Assembly (NCBI GenBank): GCA_016716125.1
Contig: JADJWZ010000039.1
Span: forward strand, 1 to 64,000
Direction: 5' to 3'
Source: Ignavibacteria bacterium
GTDB lineage: Bacteria; Bacteroidota; Ignavibacteria; Tepidaquicellales; Tepidaquicellaceae
Length of the DNA stretch: 64,000 bases
Part shown: positions 39,126 to 48,222 of the stretch, one piece after another
How the letters are laid out: each line of letters opens with the position of its first letter
How positions within the stretch are numbered: position 1 is the first letter of the stretch
The notes under the pieces: generated by a model
Database searches by the model: none
Told to the model about the DNA's origin: nothing
Seen by the model: the letters and a program-made list of their open reading frames with translations, nothing else
Made by a program: the position numbers and the translations under genes

Positions 39126-40352
39126 TTATTCATATCTTAATGAATCCACTGCATTCATTTTTGCAGCGTTGTATGCCGGAAAAAATCCGGCAAGCACTCC
39201 GAAAATTACGGAGACTATAAGTCCCAGTATAATCACCCAAAGCGGCATAGCAGTTGGAAGTACAAATGCATTTATAATAAGACTGATTGGCACTGAGATC
39301 ATTAATCCTATCAATCCGCCGAGCAGACATATCGAAACAGACTCAATCAGAAACTGCAGCAGGATCGTCCTTTTCTTTGCGCCTATCGCTTTTCTTATTC
39401 CAATCTCCTTTGTCCTCTCTTTTACTGATACAAACATTATGTTTGCAATACCAACTGAACCGACAATCAGTGAAAGCGAAGTAATAAGAGACCCAATGAT
39501 CTTGATCAGTGAAGTAAGACTTTCATATGTTGACTTAAATGCTTCCTGCTGATTAACTCCGAAATCATCCCTCTCTCCATAGTCAACTTTTCTTGCTTTA
39601 CGCATTATTGAAATTACTTCTTCTTTAGTTTCACCAAGGTCATTTATGTCAGCAGCTTTAATATTAATAGACAGGCTTCTTTTATTTCCGAACAGTCTGA
39701 AGAATCTTTCTATCGGAACTATTACTCTGTTGTCAAGACTGACAAGCCCAAGCAGACTTCCCTGCTTTTCCACTACTCCGATTATTCTGAAAGAATAAGT
39801 TCCGATTTTTATTGTCTTACCGATAGGATCTGAATTTTCAAAAAAAGCTTTCCTGATATCCATGCCTATTATACAGACAGGATAACCGCCGTCTGATTCT
39901 TTCTGAGTAAAGAATCTGCCTTCTTCCATATTTGCGCCGAAGGTTTCCTGATAAGCTGCAGTAGTGCCCAGTACGAAAACATTTTCCAAAACAAAATCAC
40001 GGTATTTTAAAGTCTTGCTTGTTCCGGCTGAAGGGCAGACCGAAGCGGCAGTCTGAATATTTCTCTCAAGATAGTCATACTGATTCATCGTAATATCTTT
40101 TCTGTTTCTGTAAAAAGACCAGTCTTCCTTTCCAAACCATTCAAACTTCTGCACATAAAGCACATCCGCTCCTACAGCGGAAATACTTTTCTCAAAAGCC
40201 CTGTTAATGCCTTCTATAACTGTCTGCATTAAAGTTACTGAAGTAATTCCGATTACGATACCAAGCGTAGCAAGAAATGATCTCAGCTTGTTTGCCGTAA
40301 TGGCTTTGTAAGAGATTATAAAGTTTTCTTTTATTTCAAGAAATAAATTCAT
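39126..40352 (-). CDS. MacB-type ABC transporter permease (first)
   Basis: 408 residues with the same plan as the next gene: an N-terminal helix (LATLGIVIGITSVTLMQTVI), a periplasmic core of about 220 residues, and three helices around RTKEIGIRKAIGAKKRTILLQFLIES. The ATPase gene is 18 bp upstream and the second permease 8 bp downstream. Both permeases keep the conserved coupling segment, suggesting that they work as a pair. Confidence 0.9.
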   Translation of the reverse strand: MNLFLEIKENFIISYKAITANKLRSFLATLGIVIGITSVTLMQTVIEGINRAFEKSISAVGADVLYVQKFEWFGKEDWSFYRNRKDITMNQYDYLERNIQTAASVCPSAGTSKTLKYRDFVLENVFVLGTTAAYQETFGANMEEGRFFTQKESDGGYPVCIIGMDIRKAFFENSDPIGKTIKIGTYSFRIIGVVEKQGSLLGLVSLDNRVIVPIERFFRLFGNKRSLSINIKAADINDLGETKEEVISIMRKARKVDYGERDDFGVNQQEAFKSTYESLTSLIKIIGSLITSLSLIVGSVGIANIMFVSVKERTKEIGIRKAIGAKKRTILLQFLIESVSICLLGGLIGLMISVPISLIINAFVLPTAMPLWVIILGLIVSVIFGVLAGFFPAYNAAKMNAVDSLRYE

Positions 40353-40370
40353 ATTGATAATTTTTAGGAA

Positions 40371-41099
40371 TCAGATTATAATTTCTTTTCTTTCTGACAT
40401 TGCTCTGCCTTTGTTACTTTTCACATCACTCTCAATTTTTCCGTCACGGATCTTTACTACCCTGTGAGCGTGCATTGCTATCTCTTCTTCGTGTGTAACA
40501 ATAATTATCGTATTCCCTTTTTGATTAAGCTCTTCAAGAAGCTGCATGATCTCCTGACCGGTTTTTGTATCCAGGTTTCCGGTTGGTTCGTCTGCCAGAA
40601 TAATCGAAGGATCATTTACAAGAGCTCTGGCAATTGCAACTCTCTGTCTCTGTCCTCCGGAAAGTTCATTCGGCTTATGTGTCATTCTGTCTTCAAGACC
40701 AACATTATATAAAGCTTCTTCCGCTTTTTCAATTCTTTCGGTTTTCGGAAGTCCCTTATAAATAAGCGGAAGTTCAACATTGTGCAGCGCGTTGCTTCTG
40801 GCAAGGAGATTGAATGTCTGAAATACAAAACCAATCTCAAGATTCCTGATCTCAGCAAGCTCATCATCATCCATCTCGCTTACATTCTTTCCGTTCAGGA
40901 AATACTCGCCGCCGGTGGGAGTGTCAAGACAACCTATAATATTCATAAGTGTTGATTTCCCCGAACCGGAAGGTCCCATTATCGCAATGTATTCATTCTT
41001 GTTTATTTTCAGATCCACGCCTTTAAGAGCATACAGAACTTCCGTACCCATAATATAAACTTTCTCAATTCCCTTCAGATCAATTAAGTTATTTTCCAT
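40371..41099 (-). CDS. ABC transporter ATPase, MacB/LolD type
   Basis: 242 residues. Walker A GPSGSGKST (42-50), signature ELSGGQRQRVAIARAL, Walker B IILADEPTGNLD and the H-loop VTHEEE are complete. The N-terminal YIMGTEVLYALKGVDL is typical of the MacB/LolD group. It powers the two permeases downstream. A short extra tail rich in charged residues (KSNKGRAMSERKE) follows the fold. Confidence 0.94.
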   Translation of the reverse strand: MENNLIDLKGIEKVYIMGTEVLYALKGVDLKINKNEYIAIMGPSGSGKSTLMNIIGCLDTPTGGEYFLNGKNVSEMDDDELAEIRNLEIGFVFQTFNLLARSNALHNVELPLIYKGLPKTERIEKAEEALYNVGLEDRMTHKPNELSGGQRQRVAIARALVNDPSIILADEPTGNLDTKTGQEIMQLLEELNQKGNTIIIVTHEEEIAMHAHRVVKIRDGKIESDVKSNKGRAMSERKEIII

Positions 41100-41111
41100 T
41101 CTAATATTGTT

Positions 41112-42455
41112 TTAATCCTCTTCGGAATCTCCGAATTTCTTCTTCTTTATCTCGTTATCAACTAAGACTTTTTTTCCGTCTTCAAGCTCTTTACTGATCG
41201 CTTTAAAACTGCCCTTGATCACTTCCTGTCCTTCGGTAACGCCCTCAAGTATTTCAATATAAGAATCATCACTAATTCCTGTATTCACTTTTTCGGTTTT
41301 TGCAGTTCCGGCATCTACATAAAATATTATCTCATCAGGTCTTATTTTTTTATTCATTTTATTTTCGGATTCTCTTGAAAGATTTTCCATTTCTGATTCT
41401 TCGCCGATTCCGATCTCTTTCATTTCTTCTCTTACAGTAACAGACTGTATGGGAACAGACAGTACATCATTTTTCTGTTCGACTTCTATGTCTACAGTAC
41501 AGCTCATTCCCGGTCTCAGCTCCACATCGTTGTTAACTATCCTTACCTTTACAATAAAATTAACAACTTCATCCTGTGTTCCCATTCCTGTAGCCTGCGC
41601 TGTGTTTGCAATTTCATAAACATAACCCGTGAATATCCTGTTAGGGAATGCATCAATTTCTATACGCGCAGTATCACCAATATTGATAAGAGAAACATCA
41701 GTCTCCCCAACTTCTACCTGACATTCCATTTTTGCAAGATCCGAAATTGTCATTATATTGGAACCCTGATTTGAAATTGTACCAAGCACTTTCTCACCTG
41801 TCTCGTTATTCAGCTGTGTTACTGTACCGTCTATCGGGGAATAAATTGTTGTCTTTGAAATATCATACTTGATCGAAGATAATCCGGACCTTTGCTGATT
41901 AATCTGAGATATGTTTGCATTGATCTGAGCCAGAGTCTGATCCACATTATTCTGAGCATTGTCCAGATCACTTTCAGTAGCGAGTCCTTTTGTGAAAAGT
42001 TCTTTTATTCTCGCAAGATCCTGCTCATATCTCCTCAATGTTACTTCCTGTACTTTCAAATTACTTTCAGCGACATTAATAGCTGCATTTTGCTGCTGAA
42101 GCTGCGGAGCAAAAGCATCCTGTTTTATCTTTACTATCAGAGCTCCCTTTTTTACCTGTTCGCCTTCTTTATACGGCAGTGAAATTAATTCACCGCTGAC
42201 CTCTGCGCTGATATTTACTTCTGTCTCAGACTGTATTTTACCGGTTGCGGTTACTATCTGTGTTATATTTCTTTTGGAAATTTTTTCCGTCTGTACTGTT
42301 ATCATCTCTTCCTTCTTACCGGATAATATCACCGCAGTTACTATAATAATCAATAATACTATTGAAAGGATCCAGAATAATTTCTTTCGGGATTTCTTTT
42401 TCTTCTTTCTTACCGGAAGAGGCGGATTAATTACAGGGGTTGTAGTTTCTGACAT
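41112..42455 (-). CDS. Periplasmic membrane fusion protein, MacA/HlyD type
   Basis: 447 residues. An N-terminal Lys-rich stretch is followed by a membrane helix (about 28-46, LFWILSIVLLIIIVTAVIL), a lipoyl-like domain, a helical hairpin (about 105-190, with many Gln/Asn) and a beta-barrel domain (VEVGETDVSLINIGDTARIEIDAFP). A charged insert of about 30 residues near residue 350 (EIGIGEESEMENLSRESENKM) interrupts the final domain. It bridges the ABC pump to the outer-membrane channel encoded 37 bp upstream. Confidence 0.9.
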   Translation of the reverse strand: MSETTTPVINPPLPVRKKKKKSRKKLFWILSIVLLIIIVTAVILSGKKEEMITVQTEKISKRNITQIVTATGKIQSETEVNISAEVSGELISLPYKEGEQVKKGALIVKIKQDAFAPQLQQQNAAINVAESNLKVQEVTLRRYEQDLARIKELFTKGLATESDLDNAQNNVDQTLAQINANISQINQQRSGLSSIKYDISKTTIYSPIDGTVTQLNNETGEKVLGTISNQGSNIMTISDLAKMECQVEVGETDVSLINIGDTARIEIDAFPNRIFTGYVYEIANTAQATGMGTQDEVVNFIVKVRIVNNDVELRPGMSCTVDIEVEQKNDVLSVPIQSVTVREEMKEIGIGEESEMENLSRESENKMNKKIRPDEIIFYVDAGTAKTEKVNTGISDDSYIEILEGVTEGQEVIKGSFKAISKELEDGKKVLVDNEIKKKKFGDSEED

Positions 42456-42492
42456 ATCTTTAATTTATTTTTTTTAAAATTAATTTTGCTTG

Positions 42493-43776
42493 TTAATATC
42501 TTAACTCACCTAAATAATACTGCAAATTCTTTTCTGCCAGCAGAAAATCATAATACGAATTTATTATATCTATCCTCAGAGTATTGAGTTTTACATTTGC
42601 AGTCTGTACGTCAAGCAGAATACCTGTTCCTACTCTGTAACTCTCTTCAGAAAGAAGTTTATCCTGCTCAGCCGAAGCGATGTTTCTTTTTAAAATTTCG
42701 ATTTGCTTATACTGCGTTTCAAGATCAATGTAGGCTTTTCTTATTTCACCTTCAATCTGCTTTTCTAAAAGTCTCAGATTTTCTTCTTTTTGTTTAATGG
42801 CAATTTCTGATGACTGTGATCTGTTCTTCAGACTATTCCCCTGAAATATCGGATAACTTACAGATAAACCGAAACTGAATGATCTGGAATCAAGGATATT
42901 GTTGAAATTTGCTGAATTAAGTAAGTAAGATATGTTTCCGTTTACTGTTGGAAAATAAAGACTTTTATTATCTATGGAAAACTGTGTCTTGCTGATCTTT
43001 ATTTCCTGAAGAGTAGCTTTATAATCATATCTGTTAGCGAATGATCTGTTTGTTACAGTACTGACGTTAGCGTACCTGTTCATAATATTCTGTAATTCAA
43101 TATCAGATATATCATCTCTTATATTAGGATCTGAAACCTGATATGTCATCGAAAAATCCGTATTCATTGCCAGCTGCAGATCTATTTTGCTTTTTTCAAA
43201 ATCATTAATTGATCTCTCGAGCAGTAATTCGTTCTGCGCTACCTGTACGTCCTGTCTGTAAACGTCAGCAATAGTTCTCCTTCCGACATTCATAAATTCT
43301 CTGATGCTTTCAAGCTGAGCTCTGGAATCTGACAGATTCTCTTCATTTATTACAATAATTTTCTCTCTTTTAAGAACATTAAAATATGCGCTGTTTACCC
43401 TGAATGCAATATCGTATTTTTCTTTATCAAGGTTGATCCGAACGGAGTTTTCATACTCCTTTTGAAGATCGATCTGAGTGTAATTTGAAAAACCGTTAAA
43501 GAGAGTAACATTTGATCTTAAGCCGACACCGAAATTGTTTATCCAGGTATCCTGCTTTGGAATAAGTATCGGTACACCGTTTTCAAATCTGACCGTACCT
43601 TCTGAAAAGGTATTATTCCTGTTCCAGTTTGCAGTAAGATTCAGATCAGGGAATAGCTGCCCGACGGCTGTACCTGTAGATAACGCTTCATTAAGATCAA
43701 GGACTTCCTGCGAATATATGTTTCCGCTTATTATTAATAATATTAATAAGACAACAGGGAAAGTGAATTTTCTCAT
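42493..43776 (-). CDS. TolC-family outer-membrane channel protein
   Basis: 427 residues with a signal peptide ending near NIYSQ. Two TolC repeats of long helices and beta strands can be seen (AYFNVLKREKIIVINEENLSDSRAQLESI; AYIDLETQYKQIEILKRNI ... YRVGTGILLDVQTANVKL). The N-terminal end is odd: LDLNEAL runs directly into AVGQLFPDLNLTANW, so the first helix (about 30-40 residues) between these two conserved points seems missing. It is the first gene of the export operon. Confidence 0.88.
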   Translation of the reverse strand: MRKFTFPVVLLILLIISGNIYSQEVLDLNEALSTGTAVGQLFPDLNLTANWNRNNTFSEGTVRFENGVPILIPKQDTWINNFGVGLRSNVTLFNGFSNYTQIDLQKEYENSVRINLDKEKYDIAFRVNSAYFNVLKREKIIVINEENLSDSRAQLESIREFMNVGRRTIADVYRQDVQVAQNELLLERSINDFEKSKIDLQLAMNTDFSMTYQVSDPNIRDDISDIELQNIMNRYANVSTVTNRSFANRYDYKATLQEIKISKTQFSIDNKSLYFPTVNGNISYLLNSANFNNILDSRSFSFGLSVSYPIFQGNSLKNRSQSSEIAIKQKEENLRLLEKQIEGEIRKAYIDLETQYKQIEILKRNIASAEQDKLLSEESYRVGTGILLDVQTANVKLNTLRIDIINSYYDFLLAEKNLQYYLGELRY

Positions 43777-44095
43777 TTGTTAAATTATGTTCGGGAATGA
43801 AAAGCTTTAAAAAATAACGTATGGCAAAATAATAAGTTTCATAATCACTTAATATATAAAAATGCTGTATTTATATTGTTATGACTTCTTTACACTTATA
43901 AGGTTTCAATATTTTATTAATTACATTCTTACGTTTGGCATGCAATAATAATTATCACGACTTATATATATTAAATTAACAATGGATACTTCAATAAATC
44001 AGTTTCATTAATTATTTTATAAAGGTAATTTTACCGTAATAAAATTCCTCAATAAATTCTTAACTTAAATCAGCGCAGAGCCGGGAAAACATACA
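43777..44095. other. Divergent intergenic region, nothing recognised
   Basis: 319 bp of AT-rich DNA between the divergent TolC-like and QueD-like genes. No ORF, repeat or strong hairpin was seen. It should hold promoters for both directions. Confidence 0.4.
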
Positions 44096-44500
44096 ATGAT
44101 ATATATTACCAGACGCGAGCATTTTTCCGCTTCTCATGTATTAGAGAATATTAATCTCTCTAAAGAAAAAAATATAGAACTCTTTGGGAAGTGTAACAAT
44201 TTTCACGGACATAATTATTACATAGAAGTTACACTTGCCGGAATACCTCATCCTGACAGCAGTTATGTGATGGATCTTAAAAAACTTAAAGAGATCATTA
44301 CAAATGAGATATTGAACAAGGTGGATCACAAATTTCTTAATGAACTGGAAATGTTCAGGAACGTTATCCCGACTACTGAAAATATGGCGATGATATTCTG
44401 GAAGATACTGTCTGAAAAAATAAATGTTGATAATGTGAAATTGTATTCAGTAAGAATATATGAAACTGAAAAGAATTTTGTCGAATACCGCGGAGAGTAA
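44096..44500 (+). CDS. queD: 6-carboxytetrahydropterin / 6-pyruvoyltetrahydropterin synthase family protein
   Basis: 134 residues. Zinc ligands His 14 (FSASH), His 37 and His 39 (NFHGHNY), the catalytic Cys 33 (GKCNNFHGH), the VDHKFLN motif (Asp 77/His 78) and Glu 95 (PTTENMA) are all present. The family acts on 7,8-dihydroneopterin triphosphate in queuosine or pterin synthesis. No other queuosine gene is nearby, so QueD against PTPS cannot be settled here. The stop overlaps the next start (TAATG). Confidence 0.88.
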   Translation: MIYITRREHFSASHVLENINLSKEKNIELFGKCNNFHGHNYYIEVTLAGIPHPDSSYVMDLKKLKEIITNEILNKVDHKFLNELEMFRNVIPTTENMAMIFWKILSEKINVDNVKLYSVRIYETEKNFVEYRGE

Positions 44501-45288
44501 TGCATAAATATTCATTCAAATATTACGAAAAGCTAAAGCAGAAAAAGTACAGACGGCTTGAGAATAAATTTCTTATCGAAGGCGAAAATCTTTTGTCAGA
44601 ATGTTTATCTTCCGGAAAGTATGCAGGATCAGTCGAAGCTTTGTTTTATAGAAAAGGTTACAACAATAATCACCTTATTCAGAAAGCGGAAGCTGCAAAT
44701 CCGGATCTTAGAGCAGAAGAACTTGAAGAAAATGTTTTCAGTAAATTATCCGACACAGTAAATTCACAGGGCATAATCGCCTGTATCGGTAATGCCGAAG
44801 TTAAAGATCAGGCAGACTTAATTAATGAAAAAACTATTGTCGCTCTTGAGAATGTAAGCGATCCGGGTAATCTCGGTACGATCATCAGAACATGTTACTG
44901 GTTTGGAATAAGTAACGTGATCCTGAATAATACTTCAGGTGAATTTCAGAATCCTAAAGTACTGCGCTCTTCACAGGGAGCCGTCTTTTATACCGATATT
45001 ATTATTGTTAATGATTTCAAAAATTTCCTCAGGGAATTTGAGTCAAAAGGTTTTAATATTTTACTTCTTGATGTGAAAGCTGAAAAATTTATTTCAGATC
45101 CGGAATTTGTTTCCGCTGAAAAAAATATTCTTGTATTTGGGAATGAATCAAACGGTATTTCTGAAGATGTGCTGACCGAACCGTCTTTTCAGAAAGTTAA
45201 GATAAAAGGTTATTCAGATTGTGAATCATTAAATGTTGCTGTATCTGCAGGCATAGTAATAAATCAGATTATCTGTAAAAGTAATTAA
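44500..45288 (+). CDS. SpoU/TrmH-family RNA 2'-O-methyltransferase
   Basis: 262 residues. An N-terminal substrate-binding domain (KYRRLENKFLIEGENLLSECL) precedes a SPOUT knot with motif 1 NVSDPGNLGTIIRT, motif 2 VFGNESNGIS and motif 3 ESLNVAVSAGIVI. These methylate ribose in 23S rRNA or tRNA (RlmB/TrmH-like). The exact target is unknown. Translationally coupled to the pterin synthase gene by a one-base overlap. Confidence 0.9.
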   Translation: MHKYSFKYYEKLKQKKYRRLENKFLIEGENLLSECLSSGKYAGSVEALFYRKGYNNNHLIQKAEAANPDLRAEELEENVFSKLSDTVNSQGIIACIGNAEVKDQADLINEKTIVALENVSDPGNLGTIIRTCYWFGISNVILNNTSGEFQNPKVLRSSQGAVFYTDIIIVNDFKNFLREFESKGFNILLLDVKAEKFISDPEFVSAEKNILVFGNESNGISEDVLTEPSFQKVKIKGYSDCESLNVAVSAGIVINQIICKSN

Positions 45289-45339
45289 AATTTTTTCGTA
45301 AACCTTCCTATTTATCAACTTCAGTTTAGATAAAAAAAA

Positions 45340-45370
45340 AATGCTGTCCCTTATTACAAGGAACAGCATT
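45340..45370. terminator. Bidirectional terminator
   Basis: AATGCTGTCCCTT pairs with AAGGAACAGCATT (one mismatch) around ATTAC, flanked by A-run on the left and AAAATTT on the right. It separates the forward SpoU gene from the convergent secretome island. Confidence 0.75.
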
Positions 45371-45392
45371 AAAATTTATACTGAATAAATTC

Positions 45393-46316
45393 TTACTTGA
45401 TAAGAACCATTCGTTTTACAGATTTATATTCTTTCTCACCTGTCACATCAATTCTGTAGAAATAAACTCCGCTGGCAAAATCCGCTCCGTTAAAGTTAAC
45501 AGAATAATTTCCTGCAGGTTTTACTTCATTTACAAGATTAGCAATTTCTCTTCCGGTCATGTCAAATATTTTCAGCTGAACATTTCCTGAAACAGGTAAT
45601 GCATACTGGATTTTTGTTACAGGGTTGAAAGGATTCGGATAGTTTTGTGATAACTCAAATTCTTTCGGAATTATACTGCTGATAGGAGATCCGTTATTGA
45701 TTCCGGTAGGAGTTGAATCAACTATATTATACATTCTGTAACTGATCTGTGAGTTCACAGTATTGTTCAATCCTGTATAGGCGTTGATCTTTGTAAAAAA
45801 TGCAGATCCCTGTGCAAGAGTATCCAATAATTCAAAATAATAAGCAACATTGGTTGTAAAAGCTCCTGCTGTTGTACCTACTCTCATTCTTAACACTCTC
45901 ATTCCAAGTCCGGCAGTGTCTATAGGTAAACCATTTCCGGCTCCCTGAAGTGAATTGGTTGCAAGTCTTAATAAGTTACCTGCTGTAGACGGGTTTCTTG
46001 GTCTGAATCTGAACGGAAGATCGCTTAAAGTGTCGCCATTTATATCTGTGACATATCTGTAAGTGAATGTTCCGCCATTTGCAAGTTCAGGATTTATTCT
46101 GAAAAAATACTGATGACCTGCTAATTCAAAATTTGTTTCATGAGGATTCGTATGTTTTAGATAAATATCAAATTCGAATGATTCAGGAGTGAAAGAATAA
46201 TTTGTTACTCTAAGCTGGTATGTCGGGAAAATGTGAGTGCTGTCTCCGCCTTTTGCAAAATTCATTGATGCAAAAAATATAATACACGGCAGAAGAATTT
46301 TAAAAAGATTTTTCAT
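45393..46316 (-). CDS. Secreted protein with T9SS type A tail
   Basis: 307 residues. Signal peptide (about 1-23), an N-terminal beta-rich domain (YQLRVTNYSFTPESFEFDIYLKHTN ... LAGHQYFFRI ... LPFRFRPRNPSTAGNLLRLATNSLQGAGNGL) and a T9SS type A sorting domain (NYPNPFNPVTKIQYALP, GREIANLVNE, SGVYFYRIDV, KRMVLIK). It would be exported by T9SS and retained on the surface. The N-terminal domain is shared with the genes at 59374-60630 and 62075-63295. It is the most downstream gene of the reverse-strand secretome island and has its own terminator. Confidence 0.85.
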   Translation of the reverse strand: MKNLFKILLPCIIFFASMNFAKGGDSTHIFPTYQLRVTNYSFTPESFEFDIYLKHTNPHETNFELAGHQYFFRINPELANGGTFTYRYVTDINGDTLSDLPFRFRPRNPSTAGNLLRLATNSLQGAGNGLPIDTAGLGMRVLRMRVGTTAGAFTTNVAYYFELLDTLAQGSAFFTKINAYTGLNNTVNSQISYRMYNIVDSTPTGINNGSPISSIIPKEFELSQNYPNPFNPVTKIQYALPVSGNVQLKIFDMTGREIANLVNEVKPAGNYSVNFNGADFASGVYFYRIDVTGEKEYKSVKRMVLIK

Positions 46317-46432
46317 TTTTTTAATTTAGTTTGGGTTAATTTTATAAAATTGTTTATGCAATCTAACTTATAAATATTTTTTATTCCACATAATTTTTTT
46401 AGTATTTTGAAAATTTAATTTACCTTAATATA

Positions 46433-48131
46433 TTATGGGGTTGATTTAGTAACAAAGTTAAAAGAGTTATTATCAGCTAATGTCTGATCTGATAAATCCG
46501 TAAGTCCGTCTCCGTTCAGATCAGAAACTACATAACCGGTTAAAAATATCGCCGCGTCATTTTCAATAATCCCGTTATCTGAAATATCAACTGAACCGTC
46601 CCTGTTTACATCTCCGCTGTATATGCAGTATTTACTCCCGACAAGGATCTCATTATTGCCAAACGCCTGTGATGATGCGGAAGTAAAATCATATTGAAAA
46701 TCATTACCTCTGGATAAAGTCATTCCGCCTGATTTGCTCCAGGTTTCAAGTCCGTTTCGGTGTTCAATATTTATGTAGTAATTTCCGTTCGGTGCATTTG
46801 CAAAATTACAATAACCGCTTAATGTTTACGAATTCAGAACAGTGACAGCGGAATCTACCGCAGCATACGGCGATGAGATCTGATGAAGATATACTTTAAC
46901 TGTATCACTCAGACTCATTGTATTTGTATTTCCGTCTAAAAAGCCCTGTATAGCAGCAGTAAGTTCTAGATTTATTACAGTTGGTTTATATAGCTTATAG
47001 ATTCTTGCAGATGATGAAAGTCTTGTAAAATACATTTCATTGTTTTGATCAATTCCTAAAGAAGGGATTGCATAGGTTGTATCAAAGAGCAGTACATTTA
47101 TAGCAGTAACTCCGTTATAAGCAATCGAGAATACTTTCCCTGAGGGATAATCTGCATAAATATATTTACCGTAAAGGTCCGGATGCTTAGCACCTCTGTA
47201 AACATAACCGCCGGTTATCGCTGAGCCGACTGTTCTCGGATAATCCCATACAGGTCTTGTAAATCCTTTACCTGTAGTATCACATGTACCATAACATGCA
47301 AATCCTTCCATTTTATTCCAGCCGTAATTCTTTCCGTTTTCAATAATATCTACTTCTTCAAAAGATATCTGTCCTACATCACCCGCCCATAATTGTCCGG
47401 TCAATTCGTCAAATGAAAATTTCCAGACATTCCTGAGTCCGTAAGCAAAAATTTCTTCTTTATATCCGTTGATGTTTTCGTGATAAGGATTAGTAGAAGG
47501 AATTGAATAAGCTTTGCCTCCGCCTGCAGAATCAATATTTATTCTTAATATTTTTCCCAGCAGTGTAGTTCTGTTTTGCCCGTTTCCAAACGGATCACCG
47601 CCGCTGCCCCCGTCACCGAAAAGAATTATATAAATATCCGTCCGGTCCAAAAGCAATTTTACCGCCGTTGTGATTTGCAAACGGCTGATATAATGTAAGC
47701 AGTATTTCTTCAGTTGAAGTTACAGCTGTATCAGGATTTGACATGCTGGTTGTAAATCTTGAGATCCTTGAATATGTCTGAGTTACACTGTCAAATGTGT
47801 AGTTTACAAAAAAGTGTCTGTTGTTTTCATAATCCGGATGAAAAGCAAGTCCGAGCAGTCCTTTCTCACTTCCTGACTGTGATACTTTACCGGATAAATT
47901 TATAAATAATTTTGCAGTGCTGACCGCCGGATCATTATTAAAAACATATATTAGTCCTCTCTGCTGAACTACAAATAACCTGTTTGTGCCGTCATAAGCA
48001 TGAACAAGTTCTATGGGATTGTTAAAAGTCTGTAAATTCGGGAAGGCGAGATTTAATTTGTATTGCGCATGGGAGTGGTGGGAATAAAAAGTAGTGATGC
48101 ATAATGCAATTATGCAGATGATTTTTTTCAT
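46433..48131 (-). CDS. Secreted glucose/sorbosone dehydrogenase-like propeller with dockerin-like C-terminal module (frameshift + in-frame stop)
   Basis: Frames joined at about 47625 (one base) and across an in-frame TAA at 46826-46828 give about 565 residues. Signal peptide, then a GSDH/YliI-type beta-propeller: GLAFHPDYENNRHFFVNYT, GDGGSGGDPFGNGQNRTTLLGKILRI, WDYPRTVGSAITGGYVYRG. The C-terminal module follows (SSPYAAVDSAV ... EHRNGLETWSKSG ... IYSGDVNRDGSVDISD ... DLNGDGLTDLSDQTLADNN), ending in STP. The TAA falls where paralogues have Leu (TTA to TAA). PQQ dependence is only the family's known habit. It has no T9SS tail. Confidence 0.75.
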
Positions 48132-48222
48132 GATGGTTTAATTTGTTTAGGTATATTAACAATAATATTTTATTAAGTAAATATAAATTTATTTTCAAAT
48201 TTCAGAAATAAACTGACTTTCT

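Noticed and set aside
44096..45288. Queuosine gene cluster
   Set aside because: Only the QueD-like gene is present; no queC, queE or queF is adjacent, so a pathway cluster cannot be claimed.
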